From Perkinsus chesapeaki (lineage: Eukaryota; Perkinsozoa; Perkinsida; Perkinsidae): DNA of 59,739 nt. The notes beneath the pieces were generated by a model, which was not told the DNA's origin, searched no databases, and saw nothing but the letters and a program-made list of their open reading frames with translations. The first letter of the stretch is position 1, and each line of letters begins with the position of its first letter. Where the stretch lies: NCBI GenBank assembly GCA_013115145.1, contig JAAPAO010000135.1, positions 6,747 through 66,485 on the forward strand, read 5' to 3'. The position numbers and the translations under genes are program-made. Shown here one piece after another: positions 15,583 to 27,500 of this stretch.

Positions 15583-16434
15583 ATGTTGATAGGCATCGAC
15601 GCTCAGCCCGCTCCGGAAAATCTTTTTCCTCTACGAGTTTCTACCGTTTTATACAGTTCAATGACTGAGTCATCATCACATCTACGTTTCTGTTGTTTTC
15701 CACCAAGTAACCGTCCGCCAGTTCCCGAGAGTAGCTCTAACGGATCTAGAGTCATCTGGCACGGTGGGCTACCATATACAATTGAAGATGGTTGTGAACA
15801 TGATAACTACTCCTATGTCGAGACCGATGTCGAGCTCACACCTGAGGTAAATGTCAAAGTTATGGAGCAACCAAGTCGACCATCAATAGCAGCTGTATTG
15901 TGGCCAAGTGGACGGTTGCTTGCTCGAGCGATTGTCGAGCGTCTAGTGGTTCTGCCTTCAAAGGGAAGAGTGATTGAGATTGGTGCAGGGGTGGGGTTAC
16001 CGAGTTTGGCAGCTGCCAAGACTTATCCGGAGCTGGATGTCACTGTGACTGATAGACCAGAAGTACTTGGTTTAATCTCAGCTAATATCAAAGCCAACAA
16101 TTTGCAAGAACATGCCAGTGCGGAAGGGTTCGACTGGTCTAGTAAAGTTCATCATGACAAAATACGTGCCCAGCACTGGGACGTGGTGCTTGCGGCTGAT
16201 GTTGTCTACTTCGAAGAGCAGGATCCACTTCTGTATGCTCTTTCTGCTGTTGCCGAAGATAGACCGGACACACTAGTGGTGTTGGCTTACAGGACTCGAA
16301 CGCCGGAGGACCTCGAGTATCTTCAAGAAAGAGTTTTATCTGCATTCAATGTTGTTGATAGATTTACTATGGAAGAGCCCGGTAGCGGGCGTTCTGAGAT
16401 ACTATCATTGAGATGGGCTGGAGTGAGGAGTTGA
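15583..16434 (+). CDS. METTL21/FAM86-type (Methyltransf_16) protein lysine methyltransferase
   Basis: Single-exon 283-aa class I SAM-dependent methyltransferase, predicted to methylate a lysine of a protein substrate (chaperones and elongation factors are typical targets for the family; the substrate here is unknown). Visible: LWPSG just upstream of the core (about 106-110), motif I EIGAGVGLPSLAA (about 132-144), the acidic-loop region TVTDRPEVLGLISANIKAN (about 154-172) and the diagnostic post-motif II DVVYFEE (about 206-212) preceded by WDVVLAA. The C-terminal half forms the rest of the Rossmann fold (LVVLAYRTR). An alternative start is Met27 at 15661, which would remove a poorly conserved leader. 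It begins 222 bases after the exchanger stop on the same strand. Confidence 0.9.
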   Translation: MLIGIDAQPAPENLFPLRVSTVLYSSMTESSSHLRFCCFPPSNRPPVPESSSNGSRVIWHGGLPYTIEDGCEHDNYSYVETDVELTPEVNVKVMEQPSRPSIAAVLWPSGRLLARAIVERLVVLPSKGRVIEIGAGVGLPSLAAAKTYPELDVTVTDRPEVLGLISANIKANNLQEHASAEGFDWSSKVHHDKIRAQHWDVVLAADVVYFEEQDPLLYALSAVAEDRPDTLVVLAYRTRTPEDLEYLQERVLSAFNVVDRFTMEEPGSGRSEILSLRWAGVRS

Positions 16435-17363
16435 TTCAGCGAGTAAAGTCTGTGTTGTGCACGTCAATGCGGTGTATAGTGATTCCGGATGGGTCAAAGT
16501 ATGAACTCAACTGGATATTGGTCATAGTCAAAGGGCGCGTACTCAGTTGTTGCTCGACAGTAGTGGCGACGGTGCTCCGTTCCGTCCCAGATCCAGCGCC
16601 CACTAGTCTATGGCGAGCTTCGGCTAGCTACCTTGGCTAGCTATCGTGAGCTGTCTCCCTTCCCTCCGGGTGTTGGGACATTCTAGTCAGGGGCAGAAGC
16701 ACTCGTGCGAGGGTCGCATAGCGGAAATGAAATAAATAGTTGATTATACTTACTACGTTTAAACTTTCCACACTCATATAACTTGACGCTGAGCTAAGCT
16801 AGATTACAAAGTCAAAATACACAGAGTAATGCAGACAGCAAGTAACACAGAGCATGTCTCATCATACAGTGTTACTTGTCTGGCTACCGATATAGAAACT
16901 TAAGATTCTCAGCTGACGGTTTGCCAGAGTGTTGCAACTTGCAAGTCCAAAAACACACCTGAGGAAATCTAGATTCCAAGAGACGGGCTCCATTTGTCTA
17001 CATATTCAGGAGCAGTTCAGATCGGCGCTGGACATTTTTTGAATAGTCTGTAATCATTGATTCGGTGCGTGTGTTCGCTTGTGACTGACAAGTTTCCAGT
17101 TGTGCTTGCCTATCCTCTGATTGTTCTTGGATTGCAATACAGTATATCCTAAAGTTCATATTCCTCATGAGTAGCAACGAGGTTGTGGAGGTTACCGAAA
17201 AAAGTAGATTGCGAAGAGTAGAGTGACTTGGTGTCTCGGTATGCTTTCCGCTCGCCCTCGGGCATGGAATTGGCTACAAACGAGACTGCGGGGCCTAAGA
17301 GGAGGGTTTATGAATATGACGTTGTAATGAGAAGGATTTTGCTGCCAGTGTATCTTGTCTTTG
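16435..17363. other. Intergenic region
   Basis: No supported gene. Diverged similarity to the 5' side of family-1 copy A begins near 17220 (upstream flank of copy B). Confidence 0.5.
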
Positions 17364-18916
17364 ATGGCAATGAATCAATCCCTCAAATCTCACAGACTCG
17401 TACACATCATTCTCATTATTGTGATCTATCACTGTGATGCTATAACTTCTGGAGAGACAAGTGGCGTTCTGGTTCAAGAAGGATCAACGGTGCCATTCTT
17501 TGCGTAATTGTTAAATCATCTATTCCTCTTCAGTCACCAAGGTATTCCAGGAGAGGATACTCGGTTTCGAATGGTAGCGATTTCTCGAAAGTAAGTGACC
17601 TCTTTCGATCATGCAGCTGGCAAAAAATATACAGTATTATTCAGATAACTACTGGCTACTACACACATGCGGATGATTCGATTACACTTGCAGACATACA
17701 CAAGCTGGAATACTTTGATAGACGGTGAGCTGCAGGAGACTTGTATCGCTGCTGCATGTTGTTGATCCGGTAAATTAAATGAGACAGGTCTCCGATGAAT
17801 ATTACATCACAATACAGCCAAGTATCGTTGGTGAATGAAGATTTTCTACGAGAACTCCCTTATCTATCACTTGTGCCTAACCATCATACTCGCGAGGAAG
17901 GCCCAAGTTTGGGAAGGTTGTCGATGAAGGCTGCCTTCTCGCGTTACCTGAAAGCAGTGCAACAGAGATACAGACAAGCGCATGGGTGTTCCTACGAGTT
18001 GTATGTTCGAAAATGGTTCAGCACTAGACACTGTCTAGTAGACAGCCTTTTGGGTCACACGAAGCGGTAAGAATTGAAAGTGTTAAGTTTATCATTTCAA
18101 GATTTAGATCATCTCTTCATTTTAGGATATCGGATGGTTCAGGATGAATTTGACCATGACGGATGCTTCGGAAGGCTTTAAAATATCTTCAATAGAATTC
18201 ACATCATTTTGGCCATATGCAAAGTGAGCAAAATTCGTTGGAAGAAGCTTTTTCGTGCAAAAGAACTCCACGACGTCAGCAAGAGCTCACGCAATTGACT
18301 GATTCGTGCCGACGAGTCATGGACGTTGATTTATGGGCGCAGCGATTGCTACTGATCGGAAATAAATCTAGCCTGCTAGCCTATGAGTCATTGGGAATTC
18401 CTATCAGGAGTTTGCTCCGATATTGCTCTCGAGATTCGGAATGAGCTGTTGATGTGATTATACAATAGAAATGTTGAGAGTATATATATTTGGGTGATTA
18501 AGGAGTGTGTTCGAATATATTCATCTCTTCAATGGCATTTGATATTTCGGTATAGCTCCATCTTGCGATTATTCATCATTCTTAGTGTATCCTCCGACCC
18601 TAAGCCGAATATCGACTTCATGCGGAATCTCGAGTCTAAAAACCGGTATCGTGTTCGGCGAGAGTTGCTGGAATATCCTACCAATGAGCACTTGGATCGG
18701 GCATGTATGGTTTTCTTGGATGAAGACATTCGAACTATCAAAAGAGTTATGCAGGAAGCTCTCAGCACCACTCTCGAGTTTGTTCGCACGGACATTTCTC
18801 CTGTGACAAGGGTTGCTGAGGTCCATCGTTTAACTAGGACTTACCATCTTGCGAACAGAGATGATCGAATCAGGGGCAGCGAAAGCCGAATAATTCCGTT
18901 CGGATATCAACGCTAA
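17364..18916 (+). pseudogene. Secreted multicopy family-1, copy B, frameshifted in exon 1
   Basis: Paralogue of 5105-6492. Exons by comparison: 17364 to about 17580 (frame broken), 17645-17724, 17788-18066, 18143-18223, 18586-18916. Signal peptide MAMNQSLKSHRLVHIILIIV then CDAITSG matches copy A. The frame reaches TAA at 17505 after 47 codons, while the homologous sequence resumes in another frame (QSPRYSRR...SNG against QKPEYKT...SNG in A). A 30-bp GT..AG stretch at 17504-17533 covers the spot, but splicing it out would give the non-homologous frame, so an indel is more likely. Exons 2-5 are intact (GPSLGRLSMKAAFSRYL; MNLTMTDASEGFKIS; YHLANRDD). A pseudogene, a sequencing indel, or use of a downstream start are all possible. 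Confidence 0.7.
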
Positions 18917-19690
18917 CTTCCCGTCTCTTCCGTCCATTTATCAATATCGTGATGTATCAGCTGCGTATGGATGTTACCTTCATCTGAACCTCGTGCATCT
19001 TGTGTTCATGTGGGACATCGCCCCGGGGGCAGTTCCGGTAGCTGCCTAGGGTGAGGCAGACGATTCTCGGTGCGCCGCCAAATTGAAACCCCGCCAAAAA
19101 TGACGATGACATGGTAACGGTTACATTATAACGAGTCTGATTATAGTATAATTATGAGTCTGACTGTCAGGTGCATTTGAATAAGCGACTTAAATCAATT
19201 ATTTCCTCCAGACTCGATTGTAATGATTTATCTTGATTTATCTATCGTCAAAAATGGTGGTTTGAAGGTCGAGAAGCTCTACCGGAAACAGTGATCTAAA
19301 AGCGAGATGGGTGTTGGACCAACACTATTGGTTTTGGTCATAAACGACTTGTCTATGAGTTCATCTCATTAAGATGCCGCACTGGAGGCCCCATCAGTGC
19401 TCCAGTCTGTAGCAGCCTTGTGTTTGAACTTCAAATTTTGAAGATTACCACTCGGAACTGAGATATCTAGTGACCAAACCCTGATCACTTAGTAAGTGAC
19501 AAGTTGTTTTCATCTTTCGTCGACATTGTCGACTCGACACCAACAGTTAAGTAGGGCACCAAAAGACCGCCTCACCGGAACCCAGTGTGAGTCAGGAGTC
19601 TTCAGCGTTCCACCTTCTCTCACTCCCAAGTTGGGAGTCTCAACTGTCAACATGGAATTAATAATTCCGGATTGTCCATATGACATATAA
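18917..19690. other. Intergenic region
   Basis: No supported gene; short open frames only. Confidence 0.5.
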
Positions 19691-20029
19691 CTACTGAAAT
19701 AACGTCTTATTCATAAACCCATGAGAATGCTCTTTTTCACGACAGAAGAGCCTGCCGCTATGATTCCTCATATTGTTATTCTTCACAGCCTTTCCCAGCC
19801 AATAATCAAACACCTCATCGAACCAGGTTCGATCGTCGTCCAAGACACTAGCTAAGAGAGTATTAACTAAATACTTAATATCTCTACTATGTTGGGAATA
19901 TGAAAGACAAGAAGTGACCCAGTTCAGTGGCTGTCCTTGAGAATAAACAACATAGCGTAGACATGATGCATAGCAATGAAACATCGGGTATATAATGGGC
20001 AACGTATTCCAGCCATTAGCTTCACACAT
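19691..20029 (-). CDS. Hypothetical protein, 112 aa
   Basis: Open frame from ATG at 20029 (MCEANGWNTLPII...) rich in aromatic residues with no recognised domain. It lies downstream, on the same strand, of the decayed mobile element and may be part of it. Confidence 0.3.
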   Translation of the reverse strand: MCEANGWNTLPIIYPMFHCYASCLRYVVYSQGQPLNWVTSCLSYSQHSRDIKYLVNTLLASVLDDDRTWFDEVFDYWLGKAVKNNNMRNHSGRLFCREKEHSHGFMNKTLFQ

Positions 20030-20479
20030 TAATAAACAAGAATAAATGGAGGGATTTGGGGTCGCTCACAGGGTCACTCAAATACTAGAATATGAACTGT
20101 AGCCCGGCTATTAGCCGTCGTCACAACTCTGGTGGCAGCTTCTTGCTTCCGGACCACGGCGGTGTAGGGACATGATGTCCAGTCACGGGTGGCGAATTTG
20201 TACGAAGTAGTGGGAAAAAGTCCCAGACTTCATTCTTTCGATAGTTTATAGAGTTGAACACGGAGATTCAGAATATATCATTGAATTCGTCTAGTTCAAT
20301 GCGTACGCTAAATTACAGCTAAATCTGTTTTCTTGCATTTCGTGCAACGCGCTAGCGTGCCGAATCAGCCCTTCGTGACGTGCAGAGTCACTCGCCCACC
20401 TCTTGTTACTCTCTAGACTCAAAAGCTATATTATTCATATATCACTAGCAAAAACTCTGGAGAAAGGAATAATCTATTT

Positions 20480-21713
20480 TCAATTTTGCGCATCCGATTC
20501 CGGTGTGTCCGCTCGGCAGCTTTCTCCGGAGTCGGTGGTTTCAGACTCTTCATCAGCTGATGTTCTGGCGTCAACGTCGACTTGCCCAGCAGCATCCCAA
20601 TCAATATTCCAATTGTACGTCACCATACAATCAACCAGACGACTGCCGAAAGTACTGTTGTCTCTAGCAACCTTGAAGCGAAGGTCCCATAGCCTCTGTA
20701 CTCTAGAGTGCAACGCTTCACCAGATTGTTCGGATGAGAGGCCCAAACCGGCTCCAGGAAATCGCTCATAGTTCTCGAGATATTCAATCGTATGGTCGGA
20801 AAGGATATGGGCCTTCAAAGACCAACGAAGGCCAGCTGTTGTCCAGGAAGTGCGAACTCAATGCGTTTCTCAATTGCCGACTTCCAATCGTCGCGGAGTT
20901 CGATACCGAGACAAGTATCCTTGACGAGCTTCAGAGTCTTCATGACTTCTACAAGACTTTTGGACTTGGCCTCGAAAGGGATTTTGCCTTCCGAAACCGA
21001 GTCCAACAAACGGGAGAAAGCGTTGCCCTCGAGAGCTCCGTTAAAATACGCAGACCTGCGTATCGCGTTACTCTTTAAGGCAGTACAGTGCCGCTGGTAA
21101 ATAGAGGGGCTCTGCTCGGAAGGTCGAGCCAAACTGTACACCTTATCAGTCAAACCGAGCAGGAGATGCAACGGAGACAGCGACAGTACTTCCATAGGGG
21201 ACTTATCCCGGCATAGAACTGGCTTTTCCACAACGTTGTGCCTGTGCTCCTCCAGGTCCTCGGCATGCAGCGCCCAATTTCTGCCAGTCGCAGGCTTACC
21301 GTCACATTTAGTACCATTGACGAAGAGGCAGAAAGGACAAGGAAACTGGCTAGCAGCTGACTGGATCCCGACCATCATTGCAGACACTTTCAAATCACAA
21401 GCCACCTGTTTCGTCGAAACAGGTTCGATATCCCGCAAGCGAAAAGCTCCTGGATGGAATGGTATTCAAAAAGGGCCTTCAGGTTATGCTCGGTCTCGAC
21501 AGCCTGTCCCGTGGCAACCAGAAAGTTTTTCTCTACACTCTTCGGGCTTGGTACGTAGTTGCAGTTACCCTTCATGCTAACAATATTAACCGACAATTTC
21601 AAAAATTGCTGTCCTCCATCAAACTGGAATTTCAGTCGAGCGATGCGGTCAGCCTGCCCTTCGGTTACGATATTGAGCAGACGATTGATGTCGGAACATA
21701 GACCGTTGAGCAA
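20480..21713 (-). pseudogene. Decayed mobile-element protein (GDLK..CPxC / SEQ..E family) with two frameshifts
   Basis: Three overlapping minus-strand frames read as one protein. First (21713-21390): ARLKFQFDGGQQFLKLSVN. Second (21438-20815): VACDLKVSAMMVGIQSAAS, FPCPFCLF, LHLLLGLTDKVY, ending QQLAFVGL. Third (20818-20480): KAHILSDHTIEYLENY, GLGLSSEQSGEALHSRVQ. The order DLK..GxQS..PCPxC, then LLLG.., then H...YLE..GLxSEQxxEA is one I know from a widely dispersed invertebrate/protist mobile-element protein whose superfamily I cannot name. Adjacent frames overlap by 8 and 1 codons with a one-base phase change at each boundary, so it is disrupted rather than spliced. The acidic C-terminus (EESETTDSGESCR) is intact. 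Confidence 0.65.
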
Positions 21714-21771
21714 GGCTCGGAGTTGCGTTCCTGTTCCAAAAGAAGATTCTCACAGGCAAATATTGGACCGA

Positions 21772-21801
21772 AGAACTGGTACACTGCAGTGTACCAGTTC
21801 T
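21772..21801. repeat. 30-bp perfect palindrome
   Basis: AGAACTGGTACACTG followed directly by its reverse complement CAGTGTACCAGTTCT. It sits immediately upstream (minus-strand sense) of the mobile-element reading frame. Confidence 0.95.
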
Positions 21802-22375
21802 GGCTCGTATTGGCGGGCGCTTCGGGCAGCTAAATTGTAATGGTAATACTGCTTGTCTGGGGCACTGACCCAATGACACAAGGCTCTGCTAACGTCGCTA
21901 ATACTGTAACACTGCTAACACTATTAATCTCGCTAGCACTGATTTAACATAAAGAAACGTTACAAGGGAATCAAAGCCTTGGATTCCAAGGAGACAGAAT
22001 CTACTTGTATGCACCCATACACCCATATGGCGTCAACTCAATGGATCTGCGAATATGGGGGACAGTCTAGGGGTCTTCGCCGCCCTTTAGGTGACAGAGA
22101 GGCCCTCGGAAAGACTTATCGTCTATCGACTTGAGCCAAATTCACTAGCCACCTCACATAGCTACGTGTAATAATGCTGCGCTAGTTTATCCTACTCGCA
22201 ACTCCGTTCTTCATACCCACGCGTTCAGTATTCGGTTGCAGTGAAAACTCGTCCTTATACACCGACCTACGGACCCCGTAGTATGGAGCGCTGTGCTGGG
22301 ATTCGGTAGTCCACCCTGGCAAGGTACAGTAATGACTTCCAGAGCAAAGCGACGGGGTTTCTCTCCAATAACAGT

Positions 22376-22846
22376 CTATCGTATGCTTTTCCCCAAAGTA
22401 CTACTTGAGCCTCCCTGTCGTGCCCTAAATGCACTCCATGACTCGCTCGCCCGAGACGTGACCGCAATCGGGCATTCGGCAATTTCCATCAGGGGGTTCT
22501 CAAGCCGTTGTATTCGTTCGTCCATCAGAAACGCGATGAAGACGGCCTTTGAGGGAATTATTCTGGTTCGGAGGTTCGTGGCCTTGTCGAGCTTATACGC
22601 TGTATCGGATCCGTGAGAAAACTGGAACTCCCAGTCTAGAAGGATTGATATATTAGGCAGCATTGGCAGCAACTCGCTAGATGGATAGGACACTTCGATC
22701 TCCCGACCGATTTCTGATAGATTAAACAGCTGACCACGGATATTTTCAGGGAATAATGTAGGAGGAAACCCCTTTGCCTTCGAGCCTTCAAGGCTAAATA
22801 CGCCAGTCCATTTCATCACTGGCTGAACAAAGCGTATAGTATTCAT
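22376..22846 (-). CDS. Hypothetical protein, 156 aa
   Basis: Uninterrupted frame from ATG (MNTIRFVQPVMKWTGVFSLE...) with Pro/Ser-rich N-half and an Arg/Ser-rich end. It lies on the same strand as, and upstream of, the decayed mobile element; it may be the 5' part of the element or an unrelated gene. No domain recognised. Confidence 0.35.
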   Translation of the reverse strand: MNTIRFVQPVMKWTGVFSLEGSKAKGFPPTLFPENIRGQLFNLSEIGREIEVSYPSSELLPMLPNISILLDWEFQFSHGSDTAYKLDKATNLRTRIIPSKAVFIAFLMDERIQRLENPLMEIAECPIAVTSRASESWSAFRARQGGSSSTLGKSIR

Positions 22847-23026
22847 TAGAGTACCGTTGAGAATAACTCAAAATATAGTATTCAGCGTAATGTAGAGGTC
22901 GAAGTGGGGTATTCTGATAAAGGATGAACTAGCTTGAGAAGAATACTTGAGATAATCTCAGAATGGTTGTTGTCCTTAACGACAGCTTTAGAAGTTTATT
23001 CCTTAGCGTAATCGGAGACTCTCCTG

Positions 23027-23947
23027 ATGGTTCGCTCCTCTATTCTGCTTACAGTACACTCGGCGCTCTTGCCACGAATCACCGTTGGACTTGCAACTAC
23101 ATATTGTTATCAAGATGAAAATTATAAGTTATGCTCAACTGTCAAGCGTCGGAGTGATGGTAAAATCAACATAGACTTCGCTGCGAGAGCAGGAAGAAAA
23201 TCAGCTATAATCCAAAGTGTGGCCATGACGCCGGATGTTGTGGATGTATGGTCAATCGAAGATGTGTCTCGTAAATTCGAGGATGAATTTGGGCGCGTAA
23301 GAGTGGCTACGAGATTACAATGGCTTACTCCTAGTGAGCTCAAGATAGTGTTCTCTGGCGATAAGCAAAAGATGGAAATTTCCGATAATACCGGGAATTC
23401 TTTGACATTAACTGATATCAAAAATACGGCCACGCGTAGATCACCGACCTCGAGCAGTCTGACGCCGATCGAAGCCGCTGTGAATAAGGGTTCCAAGAAC
23501 AAGTTACCTGCTCATATTCAAGGAGGAAAATTCTGCAATGCGATGGCTGTGAATGGGGTAGACAGCCTTTGGGTTGATATAGTTGAGGCGGAGGAATCCA
23601 TAAAGGCTGCTATTAACTTCTACGCTCGGGAGGAAGACGAAGCTATTAGAAGTATTCACGGTACGGGTCTCCTACCACTTACAGTTAATACAGGATTTCC
23701 AACGTATGGGCAAGTTGAAGCTAGCCAGCTACGTTCGGAAAATCATGCACAGGAAACGATTAAGAAACTCGGAAGATTCACTGGCTTCGAGGGGATTAGA
23801 GTGGATCAGACTAGCATTGCATTCGATGATGATGTCTACATAGAACTTCAGTTCTTCATCAGCCACGAGGACCCACCGTTGGCGATACCATTATCTAAGA
23901 AGGCATGCGGACCGGTTTCCACTGAACTACCAGATGTGTCGAAATAA
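23027..23947 (+). CDS. Hypothetical secreted protein, 306 aa, single exon
   Basis: Starts with a plausible cleavable signal (MVRSSILLTVHSALLPRI..VGLA) followed by a mature region opening TTYCYQDENYKLCSTVKRR. The rest is mixed charged sequence with two Cys near the start and few later (HIQGGKFCNAMAVNGVDSLW; KKACGPVS at the end). The sequence DGKINIDFAARAG and SELKIVFSGDKQKMEIS suggest beta-rich folds, but this is only an impression. No known domain. One uninterrupted 307-codon frame among heavily spliced neighbours is unusual, and its opposite strand has only shadow frames. Confidence 0.7.
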   Translation: MVRSSILLTVHSALLPRITVGLATTYCYQDENYKLCSTVKRRSDGKINIDFAARAGRKSAIIQSVAMTPDVVDVWSIEDVSRKFEDEFGRVRVATRLQWLTPSELKIVFSGDKQKMEISDNTGNSLTLTDIKNTATRRSPTSSSLTPIEAAVNKGSKNKLPAHIQGGKFCNAMAVNGVDSLWVDIVEAEESIKAAINFYAREEDEAIRSIHGTGLLPLTVNTGFPTYGQVEASQLRSENHAQETIKKLGRFTGFEGIRVDQTSIAFDDDVYIELQFFISHEDPPLAIPLSKKACGPVSTELPDVSK

Positions 23948-24579
23948 TTTAGGATGATATCTCGAAACGACCAATATTTATCAATTACATTTATAAGACT
24001 GATGCCTCTCTCTTTTTGATGCTGTGATGTTGTACTTTGGTTGGTTGGTGTTATTATTAGTAGGCCAATTGCTGTATTTCCCAGATTATAATGAAAGCCT
24101 TTATAATGTTCCCTTAAGCTCTCTTAATACGTTTCGACTGCAGCTTTAAACTTGCGAACAAGATTAGAAAGGCTCCGTTATCATATTGAAGTTGATACTG
24201 TCTGGAGCTGAACTAAGAACATTCGAACACTGTGTGCTTTAGAGCTAGAATAATCTAGTAGAATTCTATAGCGGAACCTAGCTTCGTTTATTATATCAAC
24301 TCCTCTTCTTTTGTATTTGTATGTTATTAAAGGCGGCTTTGACGTGTGATTTCCAGCTAGTATGAGCACCTCTGATCCCACTTGACTCTAGCGAATTGTA
24401 ATAGAATTACCAAGTTTATTACTTACTAGTAGTAGACTATATACCATCGATAGTCGGCCACTGTATCGATAATCCTCAATTATCACGACGTACACTAACG
24501 CTTGTGGGTGTACGATCAGATAGGACGTGAACTCAATCAATCGCTGCTGTTATTCTGTAGAGTTATCGACATCAGTGTA
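23948..24579. other. Intergenic region
   Basis: AT-rich, no supported gene; presumably the RSPH10B promoter side. Confidence 0.5.
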
Positions 24580-27500
24580 ATGATCAGTCAGCAAGCATCT
24601 TTTGGTGAACTAGACAGTGGCGCGTCAATAGCTTCATCTCGATCATCTCATAGGAGGAGCAAAAAGAAAGGTGGTAAATGCCATCTCAAATATTAATTCC
24701 AATTCCCATTTCCTATGACGAGCCCATGGATAAGGCGGGTTCACACTAGTTCCTTACGCGGCAATCGCAAACTACGGTCCAGATATACGGGAAGTTGCTC
24801 GACCCTGAGGAAAATCTTTCATACTGTACCGAGACCGATTCAGAAATTGAGAGTTAAGAGATCCCCTATATACAGCTAGGCAGTCTGAGCTAGCCACGTT
24901 CGGGTCAGGCTGCCGCTTGCACGGGATAGTCAGGGTATCTTCGACGGGATACCACTGGCTTGGATCAATGCTGCTCAGACGATAAGCGCCGTCCGTCGAA
25001 AGAAGAAGCGTCCTACCCCGAGGAGAGAGAAATGCACAACGGAAATGTTCTGGTTGGAATCGTAGGTTTGTTAGTCCATAACAGAGCTCAGCGTTGCTGA
25101 ATCCGCTGTGGTATATATCTACATTATTAGATCAAAAAGACTCCTTTCGGAGGTGTCAACGTTGTTGGAGGTAATTGCACGTACACGTGGAAAGAGAATG
25201 ATACGAGGTAAGTCTGAAGAATGAGTATGAAGAATGAGGCCTACTGCGTACAAACCCGAATCAGCAGAGAGGGTTTGAGCAGTTTCCTGTGATAGCTGGT
25301 GCTGGAATATCAGATCATGGCTGTGCTTCATCCCATTCGATCCATTCGCTATCGAAGCGAGAATGGCCCGAAGGCGTAGCAAGTTGATTGAGCTACTCCC
25401 GGTCCTATAGGATCAATAAATGGGAGGCTTTGAGTCACCAGAAGCTTTACCTTCTTGATACAGCAAACTCTTTATTTGCAAATTCGCTAATATGTAATTC
25501 TCTTTCTTACGTGGGTTTTCTGGCAGATCCCTTTGAATAGCTACAAATTCACGAGGGTACCCCTCTCCAACCCGACAACACAACTGAATACTCCTGTTTT
25601 GAGGTACGAAGGCCCACTGAGCACATCGAAAGAAACTGAGGGGAAGCTAACGTGGTCGGATGGCTCACAGTAAGCTTTCGTTGCCAAAACGGACTTAGTA
25701 AGGACGGATGTGTCCACGATTAGACTTACGCCAGTGTGGTCGATAAAACCAATTCGTATACACAATTGTTCATATATACTATATAATATGTCCTCTATAG
25801 TAGTTAGGGGTAAGAGAGATGAGTATTCTCATTCAACTACATTATTAGAATAGATGTATCCTGTCACCTGCCTGGCGAGTAGATAAAGAATAGGTAACGT
25901 TAGCCTGCTGCCGTATTTGCACTTTCTAGCAACAGCAATGATATCTGAAACCCTGAGGGCTCAACCGAAGACGCCTCTCCAGAGCCATCCCGATGTTGAT
26001 GTTCCTCTCCGAATACAGGAATTGTATCTCTCAGTTATACCGGTGGACTGTACAACGGTTATAGACACGGTGAAGGAAGTTTTGAATCAAAAGATGGTAA
26101 GATTTGTAGTTTATAGGAGCTCGCACTCTTTGGCTCAGGTGACCTTACATACGTCGGTGGGTGGTGGATGGGTAGACGACATGGTAAAGGGACTTTGACA
26201 AAGTGGAAAGAGCGCAATGGAGAACGTCAAGTGGGTGCTTTCCAGCTACGCAGTTCGACGGCATTTTCTGAGGGTCCCATCTCGGGATTTTAACTAATAA
26301 GAACCAGAAATTGTTTAATCCCAGCTAATCATTGGTCCACCGTGGAGGATCACTGATCCTGAATCAGCTTCCTGCACAATTGGGCGAGGATAGAGAAAAA
26401 CGATTCAGAGAATGTTGTTGTCGATCTCGTAATTGATGAGCTATCATGTCCTTCAGATAGTATACCGATATACTGGTGAGTGGCGTGAAGGCTACAAACA
26501 TGGGCACGGCAAAATGGAGACGGATAAAGTGGTATATGAAGGCGAGTGGAACAACGGAGTTATCGAAGGAGAAGGAGTCATGAAATGGTGCGAACTGCGC
26601 GCTGTAGACTTGGAGCTTGCAATCAGGATTACGGAGACAGGTTTCACGGAAGTGTACACTGGCCAATTCAAGGGGGGGCTGCAGCATGGCCGGGGCGTTC
26701 ATGTGAGTGTTCGAATCATCTTATTTGCGGGAGAGTATGGATGAGTATGCTCAACCATCGCTTGAATTCCTATACCAACTACTATCTCTACTTGCCTTGT
26801 CAAAATGTATCTATATTGCAGGTGTGGCCTATTGTTGATAATGAGCCTGGCTCAGTTGGGCCCCAAATGATGAATCGTTATGAAGGAGAGTGGAGCTCTG
26901 GAATGCGCGACGGAAAAGGTAGGATTGTGGTATTAGGTTGTTTGATGAGTAAGTCTGAGTCTACAGGTACGTTCTATTATGGTGATGGCTCTATTTATAG
27001 AGGAGAGTGGAAGGATAATAAAAAAGACGGCAAAGGAGTATTTGTTGACCCTCACGGACATATGCATCGGTGTAAGGCTTACTTAACTCGGCGTCTTCAA
27101 CTCGAGTTAAAGGTTAGTAGCTCAACAGTTTATGGACAATGCTTTGCAATCCTACCGGCTGTCGTACCGTGCCCACAGATAAGTAAATTCAAAATCTTCA
27201 AAAATTAGTCATGTGTAACCTATGCCGGTCTCCACTTTGACCTGTACTCTACTTTTTTCAGATTACACCATTTAATATAGTTTACTATAGGTACGTTCGA
27301 GAGCGACCGGTGCACTGAGCGAAGCGCTATTTCACGGCTATCAGCCCAGGAGGACCTAGACGCACCGGAGAGCTTTGTGAATCCTCTTCGATCGCAGCTT
27401 GAAATCACTGACGTCATCGATGCCCTGACCGTTGAGGTAATAATTGCAATGACACTGCAGCAGCGAGATTATTGTTATTCAGCAGAATGGTGAAGGTATG

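Noticed and set aside
26221-26270. Another tRNA-like intron in RSPH10B (CAGTTCGACGGCATTTTCTGAG)
   Set aside because: Resembles a shortened module, but the coding frame also reads through it, so splicing is not supported.
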